DNA of 64,000 bases, taken from contig NZ_SPSB01000001.1 in assembly GCF_004571135.1 (NCBI RefSeq), positions 987,219-1,051,218 on the forward strand, read 5' to 3'. Both the position numbers and the translations under genes were made by a program. Position 1 is the first letter of the stretch. Each line of letters starts with the position of its first letter. Source of the stretch: Algoriphagus kandeliae. Its GTDB lineage: Bacteria > Bacteroidota > Bacteroidia > Cytophagales > Cyclobacteriaceae. The notes beneath the pieces are model-generated. The model did not search any database and had not been told where the DNA came from. It worked only from the letters and a program-made list of their open reading frames with translations. This document shows positions 27,363-36,135 of this stretch, in pieces.

Positions 27363-28214
27363 ATGACCAAAGTACTTGTACCTTATGATTTTTCGGAAGA
27401 GGCGCAAAATGCCCTTGATTTCACTACTGCTTTAGCCAGCAGATTGGACAATGTTCAGATTGAAGTTCTACATGTTTTGGAAGTCCCAAGCAATACTGGC
27501 TTTGGAACGATGGGCGGAGGGGAAATGATGCCTGAAATTGAAAATCAGATATTTTTCGTGGAACTAGCTAATCGCCGAAAGAAGCAAATGGAGGAATTAG
27601 CTGAATCGCATCGGGGAAAAAATTATTCTCTAAAAACCAAGATAGAGCTGGGCAATGCATTTAAAGGCATTACTAAGTCCATTCTGAATGAAAATCCCGA
27701 TTTGGTTGTAATGGGTTCCAAAGGCTCATCTGGACTTGAAGAAGTTTTGATTGGGTCAAATACCGAAAAAATAGTAAGAACAGCCAAATGTCCGGTCGTA
27801 ACCATCAAATCGGCAGTAAATCCTAAGGATCTTAAAAAGATTGTTTTCGCGAGTGATTTCCGTCAAAATTCAGCTGAAATAGCAGCTCGATTAAAAAGGC
27901 TTCAGCATATTTTCGATGCAGAGGTTTATTTGGTGATCGTGAATACTCCTAGCAATTTTGAAGAGACTCGAGAGTCTTTAGCACGTATCAAGCGCTTTGT
28001 GAAAGAATTTGACATGAAGAATGTCAAAGCAGAAATATATAATTCAACTTCCGAGGAAGCAGGCATCATTCAATTTGCGGAGGATGTTGATGCAGATTTG
28101 ATAGCCATGGCTACCAATGGCCGAACAGGCTTCCTTCATCTGATTACAGGAAGTATAGCCGAAGACGTTGTCAATCACGCCAAGAGGCCGGTATGGACAC
28201 TACGAGTAGAATAA
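27363..28214 (+). CDS. Universal stress protein with two UspA domains
   Basis: 283 residues from ATG 27363; an in-frame ATG 12 codons upstream would only add an unrelated leader. Two tandem UspA domains: the first starts MTKVLVPYDFSEEAQNALDF and ends with the ATP-binding GSKGSSGLEEVLIGSNTEKI, the second starts KKIVFASDF and ends ATNGRTGFLHLITGSIAEDV. Both retain the G-2x-G-9x-G-type nucleotide loop. It is a cytoplasmic stress protein with a single-gene transcript ending at the terminator at 28235. Confidence 0.92.
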   Translation: MTKVLVPYDFSEEAQNALDFTTALASRLDNVQIEVLHVLEVPSNTGFGTMGGGEMMPEIENQIFFVELANRRKKQMEELAESHRGKNYSLKTKIELGNAFKGITKSILNENPDLVVMGSKGSSGLEEVLIGSNTEKIVRTAKCPVVTIKSAVNPKDLKKIVFASDFRQNSAEIAARLKRLQHIFDAEVYLVIVNTPSNFEETRESLARIKRFVKEFDMKNVKAEIYNSTSEEAGIIQFAEDVDADLIAMATNGRTGFLHLITGSIAEDVVNHAKRPVWTLRVE

Positions 28215-28234
28215 TCACTATTCATCATCTAGAA

Positions 28235-28259
28235 GGCCTGCAAATTCGCAGGCTTTTTT
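28235..28259 (+). terminator. Rho-independent terminator
   Basis: GCCTGC, loop AAATTC, GCAGGC, then a T run. It lies directly downstream of the universal stress protein gene and 11 bp before the next ORF. Confidence 0.85.
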
Positions 28260-28270
28260 AATTTTACAGC

Positions 28271-28624
28271 ATGTCAAGAAAAAACAACGATTGGAAAAAA
28301 AGAGATGGCGTGGTCTACTCCACTTCCTCTGATTTTGAATATAATTACGATTCTGAAGAAAATGCTGTGACGCTTCCTCCTGCTCAACAGAACTTGAAAG
28401 TTATGCTGGACAAAAAGGCTCGAGGAGGAAAACAGGTAACTTTGGTCAGCGGCTTTGTAGGCTCAGAAGATGACCTGAAAGACCTTGGAAAACTCTTAAA
28501 ATCCAAATGCGGCGTGGGTGGGTCCGCAAAAGATGGAGAGATTTTGATCCAAGGTGATCATCGAGACAAAGTCCTTGATATCTTATTGAAGGAAGGATAC
28601 AAAGCAAAAAAATCAGGTGGATAA
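28271..28624 (+). CDS. SUI1/eIF1-like translation factor (YciH family)
   Basis: 117 residues. The C-terminal two thirds match the SUI1 fold: LDKKARGGKQVTLVSGF, then LLKSKCGVGGSAKDGEILIQGDH (key part KCGVGGSAKDGEI), and the ending LLKEGYKAK. Bacterial YciH can influence start-site fidelity; its role in Bacteroidota is not well defined. The SGNH hydrolase gene starts on the base right after its stop codon. Confidence 0.92.
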   Translation: MSRKNNDWKKRDGVVYSTSSDFEYNYDSEENAVTLPPAQQNLKVMLDKKARGGKQVTLVSGFVGSEDDLKDLGKLLKSKCGVGGSAKDGEILIQGDHRDKVLDILLKEGYKAKKSGG

Positions 28625-29356
28625 ATGAAGGCTTATTGGTGGTTTCAAACGCAACTCTATCCAATGTTGCCCTACCTAATTTACCAAGCAAAAACAGTCA
28701 GAAAAAACAATCCACTTCCTCCTGCCAAAAGCAATCACCTAATCCTCGGCGAATCAAGCAAAAGAATACTTATCCTTGGAGAATCCACCGCTGCTGGAGT
28801 GGGTGCATCACAACCTGAAACTACTTTAGCAGGAAATATTTTTCACCTTTTTCAAGAAAAATATCAGGTAATTAATCTCGGTAAAAATGGCCTTCGAGCT
28901 AAAGAGTTGATCCCTACTTTCAAAGAAGATTTGGGTACCAATCCCAGCAAACTTGAAGGTATATTTTTATTCATAGGAGCAAATGACTGCTTTCGTCTCA
29001 CTAAGCCCACTGATTACAAATCAGATTTAGAAAACATCATTTCTTGGCTTTACAAAAGCTATTCACCGGAATGGTTTTACTTATCCGATATTCCACCGGT
29101 ACATATTTTTCCTTCCTTCACTCCCCAATTAAAATATTTTCTTCTAGGTCAGCGAAAATTCCTATCCAAAGAAATGGAGAATATTGCATCACAATATTCC
29201 AACATGATTTATGAAGAAATTCAATTCGATTTAAGTCCTGAATTTTTCGCAATTGACGGTATCCATCCATCGGATTATGGCTATCAGGCAATTTCCAATT
29301 TTGCCTTTGATGGAATAAAGCGATGGGCTAAAAAATCCAACCTAGATATTTTTTAA
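28625..29356 (+). CDS. SGNH/GDSL-type hydrolase
   Basis: 243 residues. Block I ILILGESTAAGVGASQPE has the catalytic Ser in GEST; block III is FIGANDCF; block V DGIHPSDYGY supplies the Asp/His pair. No cleavable signal peptide, though the first ~20 residues are aromatic-rich and could sit on the membrane. Probably an esterase or acyl hydrolase. The ATG immediately follows the SUI1 stop, so the two are translationally linked. Confidence 0.85.
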   Translation: MKAYWWFQTQLYPMLPYLIYQAKTVRKNNPLPPAKSNHLILGESSKRILILGESTAAGVGASQPETTLAGNIFHLFQEKYQVINLGKNGLRAKELIPTFKEDLGTNPSKLEGIFLFIGANDCFRLTKPTDYKSDLENIISWLYKSYSPEWFYLSDIPPVHIFPSFTPQLKYFLLGQRKFLSKEMENIASQYSNMIYEEIQFDLSPEFFAIDGIHPSDYGYQAISNFAFDGIKRWAKKSNLDIF

Positions 29357-29382
29357 ATTTCCCTATCAAAACCTACTCGGAA

Positions 29383-30651
29383 ATGAAATACGCCTTTCGG
29401 ATAATCATCCTGATTCAGTTTCTTTTTGTTGCTTGCTCCCAATCATCAGACAGTCCAAATCTCGTTTTCAATGAAGCCGCCAAATCCCGTGTTGACAGCA
29501 CTTTAACGGCACTAGTGGAAGCTGGCAAAGTGGCCGGCATATCGGCTTTGATTTATGAAAAGGGAGAAGAAAGGTATTTTCAGGCTGTTGGCTATGCTGA
29601 CAAAGAGCAGCAAAAACCCATGAGTCGCGAAACCATGGTCCAAATCTATTCCATGACCAAACCTATTACGGGAACTGCACTCATGAAACTTTATGAGAAA
29701 GGAATGTTTGAACTCGATGATCCGCTTGAAAAGTATCTCCCTGAATTTTCTAACATGAAAGTGTATCAAGGCGTGGATGAAAATGGAGAAATGATCCTGA
29801 CTGAAGCGGATAGATCGATTAGCGTTCGAGATATCACACGACATACTGCAGGCTTTCCCAATCGAGATAATATTCCTGGCTTAAGTGAAGTCATGAAGGA
29901 AAAAGATGCTCGGAATTATAACAACACATTGGCGAGCATGGCAGAAAAAATTGGAAGCACTCCCCTTTGGTTTCAGCCTGGAACTCAATGGGAATATGGT
30001 TTATGTGTGGATGTACAAGCCTATTTGGTGGAAAAGCTTTCTGGAATGCCTTATGGGGAATTCGTAAATAAGGAAATATTAGAGCCGTTAGGGATGAATG
30101 AGACCATGTATTATGTTCCGGAAGAATATAGAGATCGAATGGCAGCAGTATACGAGCGGCAAGCCGATGGAACTTTAGCACGCCAAATTGACTCAATCGC
30201 TTATCGTTTTAGCTATAATCATTGGCCACTAACTCCAGGAGGTTTTGGATTGAGTAGTACAATCGATGATTACCTGAAATTCACCAAAATGCTTTTGAAT
30301 GAGGGCAAGCATGGAGATCAAACAATCCTTCAACCTTCAACAGTGGAGTTAATGCGAACAAATCACCTTCCTGATTCCATCAAAGAGCGGTCTTGGTTAC
30401 CCAATCGAGGTCAGGTTGGTTTTGGGATTGATTTTGCAGTACGAGTAGCACCTCCGCAGGATGCAGAAGAAAATCAGGGAAGCGTTGGTGAATTCTTCTG
30501 GGATGGAGCTTTAAGTACTCTTTTCTTTATTGATCCGGAGAATGAATTAATTGCTATCATGTTTGTCCAACTTACTCCCTACGATGGAATTGGACTTCAC
30601 AAAGCATTTAGAGATGCCGTCTATGGCCCTTGGAAACCTTCAATAAATTAA
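29383..30651 (+). CDS. Lipoprotein serine hydrolase (beta-lactamase-like)
   Basis: 422 residues. Lipobox FVAC gives a lipidated Cys18. The catalytic SMTK is residues 90-93 in IYSMTKPITGTAL, followed by the usual YEKGMFELDDPLEKYLPEF and HTAGF segments of PF00144 proteins and a Tyr-containing WEYGLCVDVQ. It is an envelope-bound esterase/peptidase-type enzyme of unknown substrate, in the same broad family as the gene at 5429 but clearly different in sequence. It starts 26 bp after the SGNH hydrolase gene. Confidence 0.88.
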   Translation: MKYAFRIIILIQFLFVACSQSSDSPNLVFNEAAKSRVDSTLTALVEAGKVAGISALIYEKGEERYFQAVGYADKEQQKPMSRETMVQIYSMTKPITGTALMKLYEKGMFELDDPLEKYLPEFSNMKVYQGVDENGEMILTEADRSISVRDITRHTAGFPNRDNIPGLSEVMKEKDARNYNNTLASMAEKIGSTPLWFQPGTQWEYGLCVDVQAYLVEKLSGMPYGEFVNKEILEPLGMNETMYYVPEEYRDRMAAVYERQADGTLARQIDSIAYRFSYNHWPLTPGGFGLSSTIDDYLKFTKMLLNEGKHGDQTILQPSTVELMRTNHLPDSIKERSWLPNRGQVGFGIDFAVRVAPPQDAEENQGSVGEFFWDGALSTLFFIDPENELIAIMFVQLTPYDGIGLHKAFRDAVYGPWKPSIN

Positions 30652-30672
30652 ATTTTAAAACCTTCTACAGGA

Positions 30673-30703
30673 TTTGCATGTTTCTTAGCTGTGTTTAACT
30701 TTG
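30673..30703 (+). promoter_or_regulatory. Promoter of the his operon (TTTG-N19-TAACTTTG)
   Basis: TTTG at 30673-30676, a 19-bp spacer and TAACTTTG at 30696-30703 match the Bacteroidota sigma consensus TTTG-N19/21-TANNTTTG exactly. Transcription would start near 30709-30711, only a few bases before the leader ATG at 30713, so the leader mRNA would be nearly leaderless. Confidence 0.78.
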
Positions 30704-30712
30704 TCGCAACGA

Positions 30713-30796
30713 ATGAATCCTCAGGCTAAAAATATCGCCATTTTTTGCTCACATCACCATCAGGTGCATGTGCACCATTTTCATCATTCCTCTTGA
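30713..30796 (+). CDS. Histidine-rich leader peptide of the his operon
   Basis: A 27-residue open frame (ATG 30713, TGA 30794-30796) with histidines at positions 14, 15, 16, 19, 21, 22, 24 and 25, eight in twelve residues. It lies between a near-consensus promoter and hisG and is followed by alternative hairpins. This is the classic layout of a his leader peptide, as in HisL of enteric bacteria, though the sequence is unrelated to HisL. Ribosome stalling at the His codons would report low charged tRNA-His. His-codon density here is far above chance for a spacer, so I consider the peptide real; expression is inferred. Confidence 0.82.
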   Translation: MNPQAKNIAIFCSHHHQVHVHHFHHSS

Positions 30797-30855
30797 GGAG
30801 GAATAAGAACACACCCAAGCCGGTGACGTCGCAATCTAGGATTGGACTTTTCACC
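30763..30855 (+). promoter_or_regulatory. Histidine attenuator: mutually exclusive hairpins
   Basis: Segments that can pair: GGTGC 30763-30767 with GCACC 30772-30776 (inside the leader His codons); ATTCCTC 30786-30792 with GAGGAAT 30798-30804; CACC 30812-30815 with GGTG 30822-30825; and a long hairpin 30822-30855 made of GGTGA, GTC and CAATC pairing with GATTG, GAC and TCACC with small bulges. The GGTG at 30822 can choose between three CACC partners, the logic expected of attenuation. The inner 8-bp stem is followed by TTTT (30848-30851), a weak terminator tract. Exact switching is inferred. Confidence 0.6.
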
Positions 30856-30898
30856 AAAAATCATTCATCTAGTTTATTTCTTAGCGTAATTTAGACCC

Positions 30899-31759
30899 AT
30901 GGAAAAAATTATCCGTATCGCTGTCCAAAAAAGCGGACGTTTATCCGATGATTCCTTGAAATTGATCAAGGAATGCGGAATCAAGTTTTATAATGGAACA
31001 GGAAAGCTAAAATCCACTGCCACTAATTTTCCGATTGAATTTTTGTTTCTCAGAGACGATGATATTCCCGGATATGTGGCCGACGGTGTGGCTGATTTAG
31101 GAATTGTCGGAGAAAACGAGTTGGTCGAAAAGGACAAAAAAGTGCAAACCCTTAAAAAACTCGGCTTTTCAAAATGCAGACTTTCCTTAGCAATCCCAAA
31201 AGGACAAACCTATTCTGGTCTATCCTATTTTGAGGGAAAAAATATTGCAACTTCCTATCCCAAGATTTTGGGAGATTACCTTACCGAAAAAGGAATTAAT
31301 GCAGAAATCCATGAAATCAGCGGTTCTGTAGAAATCGCGCCAAGCATAGGATTGGCAGAGGGAATCTGTGACATAGTCAGCTCAGGCTCTACCTTGATGA
31401 TGAACGGGCTCAAAGAGGTGGAAGAAATCTTCACTTCGGAAGCAGTCCTCATCGCAAATGAAAACTTAGCGAGTTGGAAGCAGGAAATTGTAGAAAAGCT
31501 CTTGTTTCGAATGAATGCTGTCCAAAAGGGAAAAAGCAATAAATACGTTCTTCTTAATGCCCCAAATCATGCTTTGGATAAAATTATCAGCTTGATTCCT
31601 GGAATGCGAAGCCCTACCATTTTGCCTTTGGCTCAGGAAGGTTGGTCATCTGTTCATTCGGTACTGAATGAGGACCAATTTTGGGAAAACATTGAAGAAT
31701 TAAGAGCTGCAGGTGCAGAAGGCATCTTAGTTGTTCCTATCGAAAAAATGGTGATTTAA
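30899..31759 (+). CDS. hisG: ATP phosphoribosyltransferase, long form
   Basis: First step of histidine synthesis: ATP plus PRPP to phosphoribosyl-ATP. 286 residues, the long form with a C-terminal regulatory domain (from about residue 210) that usually binds histidine. Seen are RIAVQKSGRLSDDS, DLGIVGENEL, and the PRPP loop region GLAEGICDIVSSGSTLMMNGL. The ending LRAAGAEGILVVPIEKM is typical of the long form. It starts 102 bp downstream of the leader peptide stop and opens the hisGDCB run. Confidence 0.97.
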   Translation: MEKIIRIAVQKSGRLSDDSLKLIKECGIKFYNGTGKLKSTATNFPIEFLFLRDDDIPGYVADGVADLGIVGENELVEKDKKVQTLKKLGFSKCRLSLAIPKGQTYSGLSYFEGKNIATSYPKILGDYLTEKGINAEIHEISGSVEIAPSIGLAEGICDIVSSGSTLMMNGLKEVEEIFTSEAVLIANENLASWKQEIVEKLLFRMNAVQKGKSNKYVLLNAPNHALDKIISLIPGMRSPTILPLAQEGWSSVHSVLNEDQFWENIEELRAAGAEGILVVPIEKMVI

Positions 31760-31791
31760 AATAAACAAAGTCCAACGTAAAGATTTGTCGG

Positions 31792-33084
31792 ATGAAAATT
31801 CTCATCAACCCAGATGTTTCTACTTGGAAAGAGGAATTGGCAAGGCCAGTTTTTAAAACCAAAAAAATCAACCGAATCGTCAAACCTATTCTTCGGAAAG
31901 TCAGAAGAAATGGCGATAAAGCATTGATCAAATACGCCTATGAATTTGATCATGTTGAATTAGAAGATTTACAAGTAGATCAAACTGAGATCAAAGAAGC
32001 CGCAGCCGCTCTTCCTACCGATTTGAAGGAAGCGATTTTGGTGGCAAAGAAAAATATCGAGCGATTCCATGCTGCTCAGGCTCAGCCAGAATTGGTAGAA
32101 GAGCTCATGCCAGGAGTGGTTTGTAAAAGAAAAAGTGTACCCATTCAACGTGTTGGACTTTATATTCCCGGTGGTACAGCTCCCCTATTTAGCACAGTCC
32201 TAATGCTTGGAATACCTGCTAAATTGGCTGGATGCAAAGAAATTGTGCTTTGTACACCACCAAATGAAGAGGGCAAAATTCATCCGGCCATTTTATTTAC
32301 TGCGGACCTGATTGGGATTCATAAAATCATCAAATCCGGAGGGGCTCAGGCAATTGCAGCCATGACTTTTGGGACAGAAACAGTACCTCAAGTAGATAAG
32401 ATTTTCGGACCAGGAAATCAATTTGTCACTGCAGCTAAGCAGCTCGCAACAAATTTTGGAGTTGCTATTGATATGCCGGCTGGACCCTCAGAGGTTTTGG
32501 TTTATGCAGATGATACGGCCGTGCCTGCATTTGTGGCAGCAGATTTACTATCTCAAGCCGAACATGGGGTCGATTCCCAAGTTGTTTTGGTGACACATAG
32601 CCAAAAATTTGCCAAGAAGGTTTTGAAGGAAATCGAAGAGCAAGTAGAACAACTACCACGGAAAGATATTGCAAAGAAATCCTTGGAAAACTCAGTAGCG
32701 ATAGTTTTAAACGATTTAAAAACAGCGCTGGAATTAATCAATTTCTATGCGCCTGAACACTTAATAATTAGTGTGGAACAGGAAGAGGAAGCTGTTCAGG
32801 GAATAGTTAATGCTGGTTCAATTTTCATTGGAAAGTACACTCCGGAATCGGTGGGTGATTATGCTTCAGGCACCAATCATACACTTCCTACTTATGGCTA
32901 TGCCAGAAATTATAGTGGGGTTTCCTTGGATAGTTTTGTCAAGAAAATCACCTACCAAAAATTAAGCCCGGAAGGTTTGAAAAACCTAGGACCGACTGTA
33001 GAAGTGATGGCTCGGGAAGAATTGCTGGAAGCGCATAAAAATGCTGTAACTGTTCGACTTAACTATTTGAAAAAGAATTCCTAA
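31792..33084 (+). CDS. hisD: Histidinol dehydrogenase
   Basis: Oxidises histidinol to histidine in two NAD-dependent steps, Zn enzyme. 430 residues. Motifs: RVGLYIPGGTAPLFSTVLML, GGAQAIAAMTFGTETVP, IFGPGNQFV, DMPAGPSEVLVYAD, and the catalytic region QAEHGVDSQVVL, then YASGTNHTLPTYGYAR. It is 32 bp after hisG, and its stop overlaps the hisC start by one base (TAATG). Confidence 0.97.
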   Translation: MKILINPDVSTWKEELARPVFKTKKINRIVKPILRKVRRNGDKALIKYAYEFDHVELEDLQVDQTEIKEAAAALPTDLKEAILVAKKNIERFHAAQAQPELVEELMPGVVCKRKSVPIQRVGLYIPGGTAPLFSTVLMLGIPAKLAGCKEIVLCTPPNEEGKIHPAILFTADLIGIHKIIKSGGAQAIAAMTFGTETVPQVDKIFGPGNQFVTAAKQLATNFGVAIDMPAGPSEVLVYADDTAVPAFVAADLLSQAEHGVDSQVVLVTHSQKFAKKVLKEIEEQVEQLPRKDIAKKSLENSVAIVLNDLKTALELINFYAPEHLIISVEQEEEAVQGIVNAGSIFIGKYTPESVGDYASGTNHTLPTYGYARNYSGVSLDSFVKKITYQKLSPEGLKNLGPTVEVMAREELLEAHKNAVTVRLNYLKKNS

Positions 33085-34154
33085 TGGCATTTGACTTAAA
33101 TTCTTTACTGAGGCCACATATTGCTTCTTTGAAGCCCTACACCTCTGCTAGGGATGAGTATACCGGAAAGGAAGGAATATTCTTGGATGCCAATGAGAAC
33201 CCTTTAGGATCAGCCACAGATGAAGACTTCAATCGCTATCCAGATCCGTATCAATGGGAAATCAAAAAGCGGCTATCAAAAATCAAGAACGTACGCCCGG
33301 AGCAGATATTTCTAGGAAACGGGTCCGATGAGGCGATTGACCTTTTATTCCGGGCGTTTTGTAATCCCGGAAAGGATAATGTAATTCTCCTACCCCCCAC
33401 CTATGGGATGTACGAAGTCAGCGCATCAATCAATGATGTAGCTACCAAGAAGGTTTCATTGACAGAAGATTTTCAGCTTGACCCTGAAAAGGTACTTCAG
33501 CAGGTTGACGAACATACCAAAATCATATTCATCTGCTCTCCCAATAATCCAAGTGGTAATAAAATCGATCGGGATTCGATTTATCAAATCCTTGATCAAT
33601 TCAATGCCTTGGTGGTCATTGATGAAGCTTACATTGATTTTAATGATGAGCCAAGCTTTACCCAGGATTTGGATATATATCCCAATCTTTTGGTAATGCA
33701 GACTCTTTCCAAAGCTTGGGGATTAGCCTCGCTTCGCTTAGGGATGGCTTTTGCTTCCGAAGAATTGATTCGAATTCTAAACCGAATCAAACCTCCCTAT
33801 AATATTTCAGGTTTGACGCAGGAATTCGTGCTCAAAGCACTTCAGAATGAGAAGAAAGTAAAATCCATGATTCAGACTATTCTTCAGGAAAAGGAAAGGC
33901 TAGAAAATGAATTGGAAAAGCTTGACTTTGTACAAAAAGTATATCCTTCACATGCCAATTTCTTTTTGGTTAAAGTTCCTCAGGCTACCGAATTCTACAA
34001 TCAATTAATCAATCACAAGATCATTGTTCGAAACCGTTCCAAAGTTCAGCTTTGTGAGGATTGCTTAAGAATTACCATTGGGACAAAAGATGAAAACGAA
34101 GCCTTGATTGAGGCTATGAATAAAGTTTCGAAAGAAATCGCGGTTCAGAAATAA
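33084..34154 (+). CDS. hisC: Histidinol-phosphate aminotransferase
   Basis: PLP aminotransferase converting imidazole-acetol phosphate to histidinol phosphate. 356 residues. Motifs: LDANENPLG near the N-terminus, LGNGSDEAIDLL, FICSPNNPSGN, VIDEAYIDF and the PLP-Lys region TLSKAWGLASLRLG. Starts within the hisD stop codon, indicating translational coupling; hisB follows after 12 bp. Confidence 0.96.
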   Translation: MAFDLNSLLRPHIASLKPYTSARDEYTGKEGIFLDANENPLGSATDEDFNRYPDPYQWEIKKRLSKIKNVRPEQIFLGNGSDEAIDLLFRAFCNPGKDNVILLPPTYGMYEVSASINDVATKKVSLTEDFQLDPEKVLQQVDEHTKIIFICSPNNPSGNKIDRDSIYQILDQFNALVVIDEAYIDFNDEPSFTQDLDIYPNLLVMQTLSKAWGLASLRLGMAFASEELIRILNRIKPPYNISGLTQEFVLKALQNEKKVKSMIQTILQEKERLENELEKLDFVQKVYPSHANFFLVKVPQATEFYNQLINHKIIVRNRSKVQLCEDCLRITIGTKDENEALIEAMNKVSKEIAVQK

Positions 34155-34166
34155 AATTTAAAACGG

Positions 34167-35270
34167 ATGTTGTTGAAAAAGAAAGTCTTATTTATTGACC
34201 GGGATGGCACTATTATCAAAGAGCCACCAACTGACCATCAGGTAGATAGCCTGGAAAAGCTGGAATTCATTCCTAAGGCAATATCCAACCTTCGCAAAAT
34301 TGCAGAAGAGACAGACTATCATCTAGTTATGGTGACCAATCAGGATGGTTTGGGGACGGATTCTTTTCCTGAACAGGATTTTTGGCCGGCTCAATTCAAA
34401 ATGCTGAAAACCCTGGAGCAGGAAAACATCATCTTCAAAGCTATCCATGTAGATCGTTCTTTTGAGCATGAAAATGCTCCTACACGCAAACCCCGAACAG
34501 GAATGCTTGAAGAGTATTTTTCTGAAGAATACGATTTGGTCAATTCCTTTGTAATCGGAGACCGGGTAACCGATCTTCAGCTAGCGAAAAATTTGGGATC
34601 TCAAGCCATATTTATAGGGGAACCGCACGAAGATGCAGCACTTTCCACCTACGATTGGGATGAGATTTACCAATTTCTCAAAATGCCTCCTCGAAAGGCT
34701 TCTGTGACCCGAACCACATCTGAAACGGATATTCGAATTCACCTAAACCTGGACGGAAGCGGAAAATGCAAAATCAATACAGGCCTGAGCTTCTTTGACC
34801 ATATGCTTGAGCAGCTTGGAAAACATGGGGCTACCGATTTGGAAATCGAGGTAAAAGGTGATCTACACATCGATGAGCATCATACCATAGAAGATACTGC
34901 TTTAGCACTTGGAGAGGCTTATTTGAAGGCTTTAGGAGACAAAAAAGGAATTTATCGATATGGCTTCTTATTGCCAATGGACGATGCACTGGCTCAAGTA
35001 GCGATTGATTTTGGAGGAAGGCCTTGGTTGGTGTGGGATGCAGAATTTAAACGCGAAAAAATCGGAGATATGCCTACAGAGATGTTCTTTCATTTCTTCA
35101 AATCATTCTCTGATACCGCAAAATGCAACCTGAATATCAAAGTCGAAGGAGATAACGAACACCATAAAATCGAGGCTATTTTCAAAGGCTTGGCAAGAGC
35201 AGTTAAAATGGCTGTCAAAAGAGATCCACAGACTATAGATCAGCTTCCGAGTACGAAAGGAATGCTTTGA
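34167..35270 (+). CDS. hisB: Bifunctional histidinol-phosphatase/imidazoleglycerol-phosphate dehydratase
   Basis: 367 residues in two parts. The N-terminal ~165 residues form a HAD phosphatase ([15 protein letters not shown] with nucleophile Asp; [12 protein letters not shown]). The C-terminal ~195 residues form the dehydratase ([43 protein letters not shown]) with the His-rich Mn sites. It is the last gene of the local his run; the terminator at 35280 closes it. hisH, hisA, hisF and hisIE are missing from the window. Confidence 0.97.
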   Translation: MLLKKKVLFIDRDGTIIKEPPTDHQVDSLEKLEFIPKAISNLRKIAEETDYHLVMVTNQDGLGTDSFPEQDFWPAQFKMLKTLEQENIIFKAIHVDRSFEHENAPTRKPRTGMLEEYFSEEYDLVNSFVIGDRVTDLQLAKNLGSQAIFIGEPHEDAALSTYDWDEIYQFLKMPPRKASVTRTTSETDIRIHLNLDGSGKCKINTGLSFFDHMLEQLGKHGATDLEIEVKGDLHIDEHHTIEDTALALGEAYLKALGDKKGIYRYGFLLPMDDALAQVAIDFGGRPWLVWDAEFKREKIGDMPTEMFFHFFKSFSDTAKCNLNIKVEGDNEHHKIEAIFKGLARAVKMAVKRDPQTIDQLPSTKGML

Positions 35271-35279
35271 TAAGCTTTT

Positions 35280-35325
35280 GGGTTTGAAAAATTGTTAAAT
35301 CACTTTTTTTCAAACCCATTTTTTT
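35280..35325 (+). terminator. Rho-independent terminator of the his operon
   Basis: GGGTTTGAAAA (35280-35290) pairs with TTTTCAAACCC (35307-35317) over 11 bp, followed by a run of seven T. It starts 10 bp after the hisB stop. Confidence 0.88.
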
Positions 35326-35337
35326 GTTTCTTTCGTT

Positions 35338-36135
35338 ATGCTACGAAAACTTAATATATCAGTTTTTATTCTTCATCTTCTAATTTTTAGCTCTTGCCGA
35401 TCAGAGCTTTATGAAGCAGAGCAATTATTTTCAGAAAAGGAGTATGAAGAAGCGATTAGCTCCTTGGATACCTATCTCTTCTTCCATGTAACTGACATCA
35501 AGGCATTTCACTTGCGCGCACGTTCCTATGAAGAACTAGGCAAAATTCAGAAAGCATTAGAAGATTATGAACGTATTATTTCTCTAAATCCAGAATATGC
35601 GCAGGCTCATGCCGGCATCGGGAAAATCCTATTTAATCAAAAGCAATACAAAGAAGCCGAACTTCGCTTATTGCGGGCAGCAAAATATGATCCAGCGGAT
35701 TTCGATATTCTGTATCTTTTGGGAAGAGCCTTACTTCAAAATAAAAATTACACCCTAGCAGAGGAGTTTTTCCAAAAAGCAAAGGAATTGAATGATCAGC
35801 ATGCACGACTTCATTTTTATCTAGGAATGGCAAGGGCCTATCGAGGAGATGTTTTAGGCTGTGCCGCTTCTTTCAATCAATACGTCAAACTAGAGCCAGA
35901 TAACTTGGTTGGCCGATACAATCGAGGATTTGCCTTGATGAAAGTAGGTTATTTGGAATGGGCTTTGGAAGATTTTGAAGCCGTTTTGAAGAAATATCCT
36001 GACCATTTGGAAGCTTTGGCGAAAAAAGGAATTTGCTTGGCCCAACTGGGAAATACGGAAGGCTGCCAATATATAAAAGAAGCAGCCTCTCAAGGTTCTG
36101 ATTACGCCCTAAATCATTTAGATCTTTGTTCTTAA
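35338..36135 (+). CDS. TPR-repeat lipoprotein
   Basis: 265 residues. Signal peptide with lipobox FSSC, lipid on Cys20. The mature part is almost entirely tetratricopeptide repeats: about six 34-residue units, for example AFHLRARSYEELGKIQKALE, AHAGIGKILFNQKQYKEAEL and GRYNRGFALMKVGYLEWALE. TPR lipoproteins serve as envelope scaffolds; partners are unknown. It starts 13 bp after the his terminator and overlaps the end of the convergent ATP-grasp gene by 4 bp. Confidence 0.88.
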   Translation: MLRKLNISVFILHLLIFSSCRSELYEAEQLFSEKEYEEAISSLDTYLFFHVTDIKAFHLRARSYEELGKIQKALEDYERIISLNPEYAQAHAGIGKILFNQKQYKEAELRLLRAAKYDPADFDILYLLGRALLQNKNYTLAEEFFQKAKELNDQHARLHFYLGMARAYRGDVLGCAASFNQYVKLEPDNLVGRYNRGFALMKVGYLEWALEDFEAVLKKYPDHLEALAKKGICLAQLGNTEGCQYIKEAASQGSDYALNHLDLCS

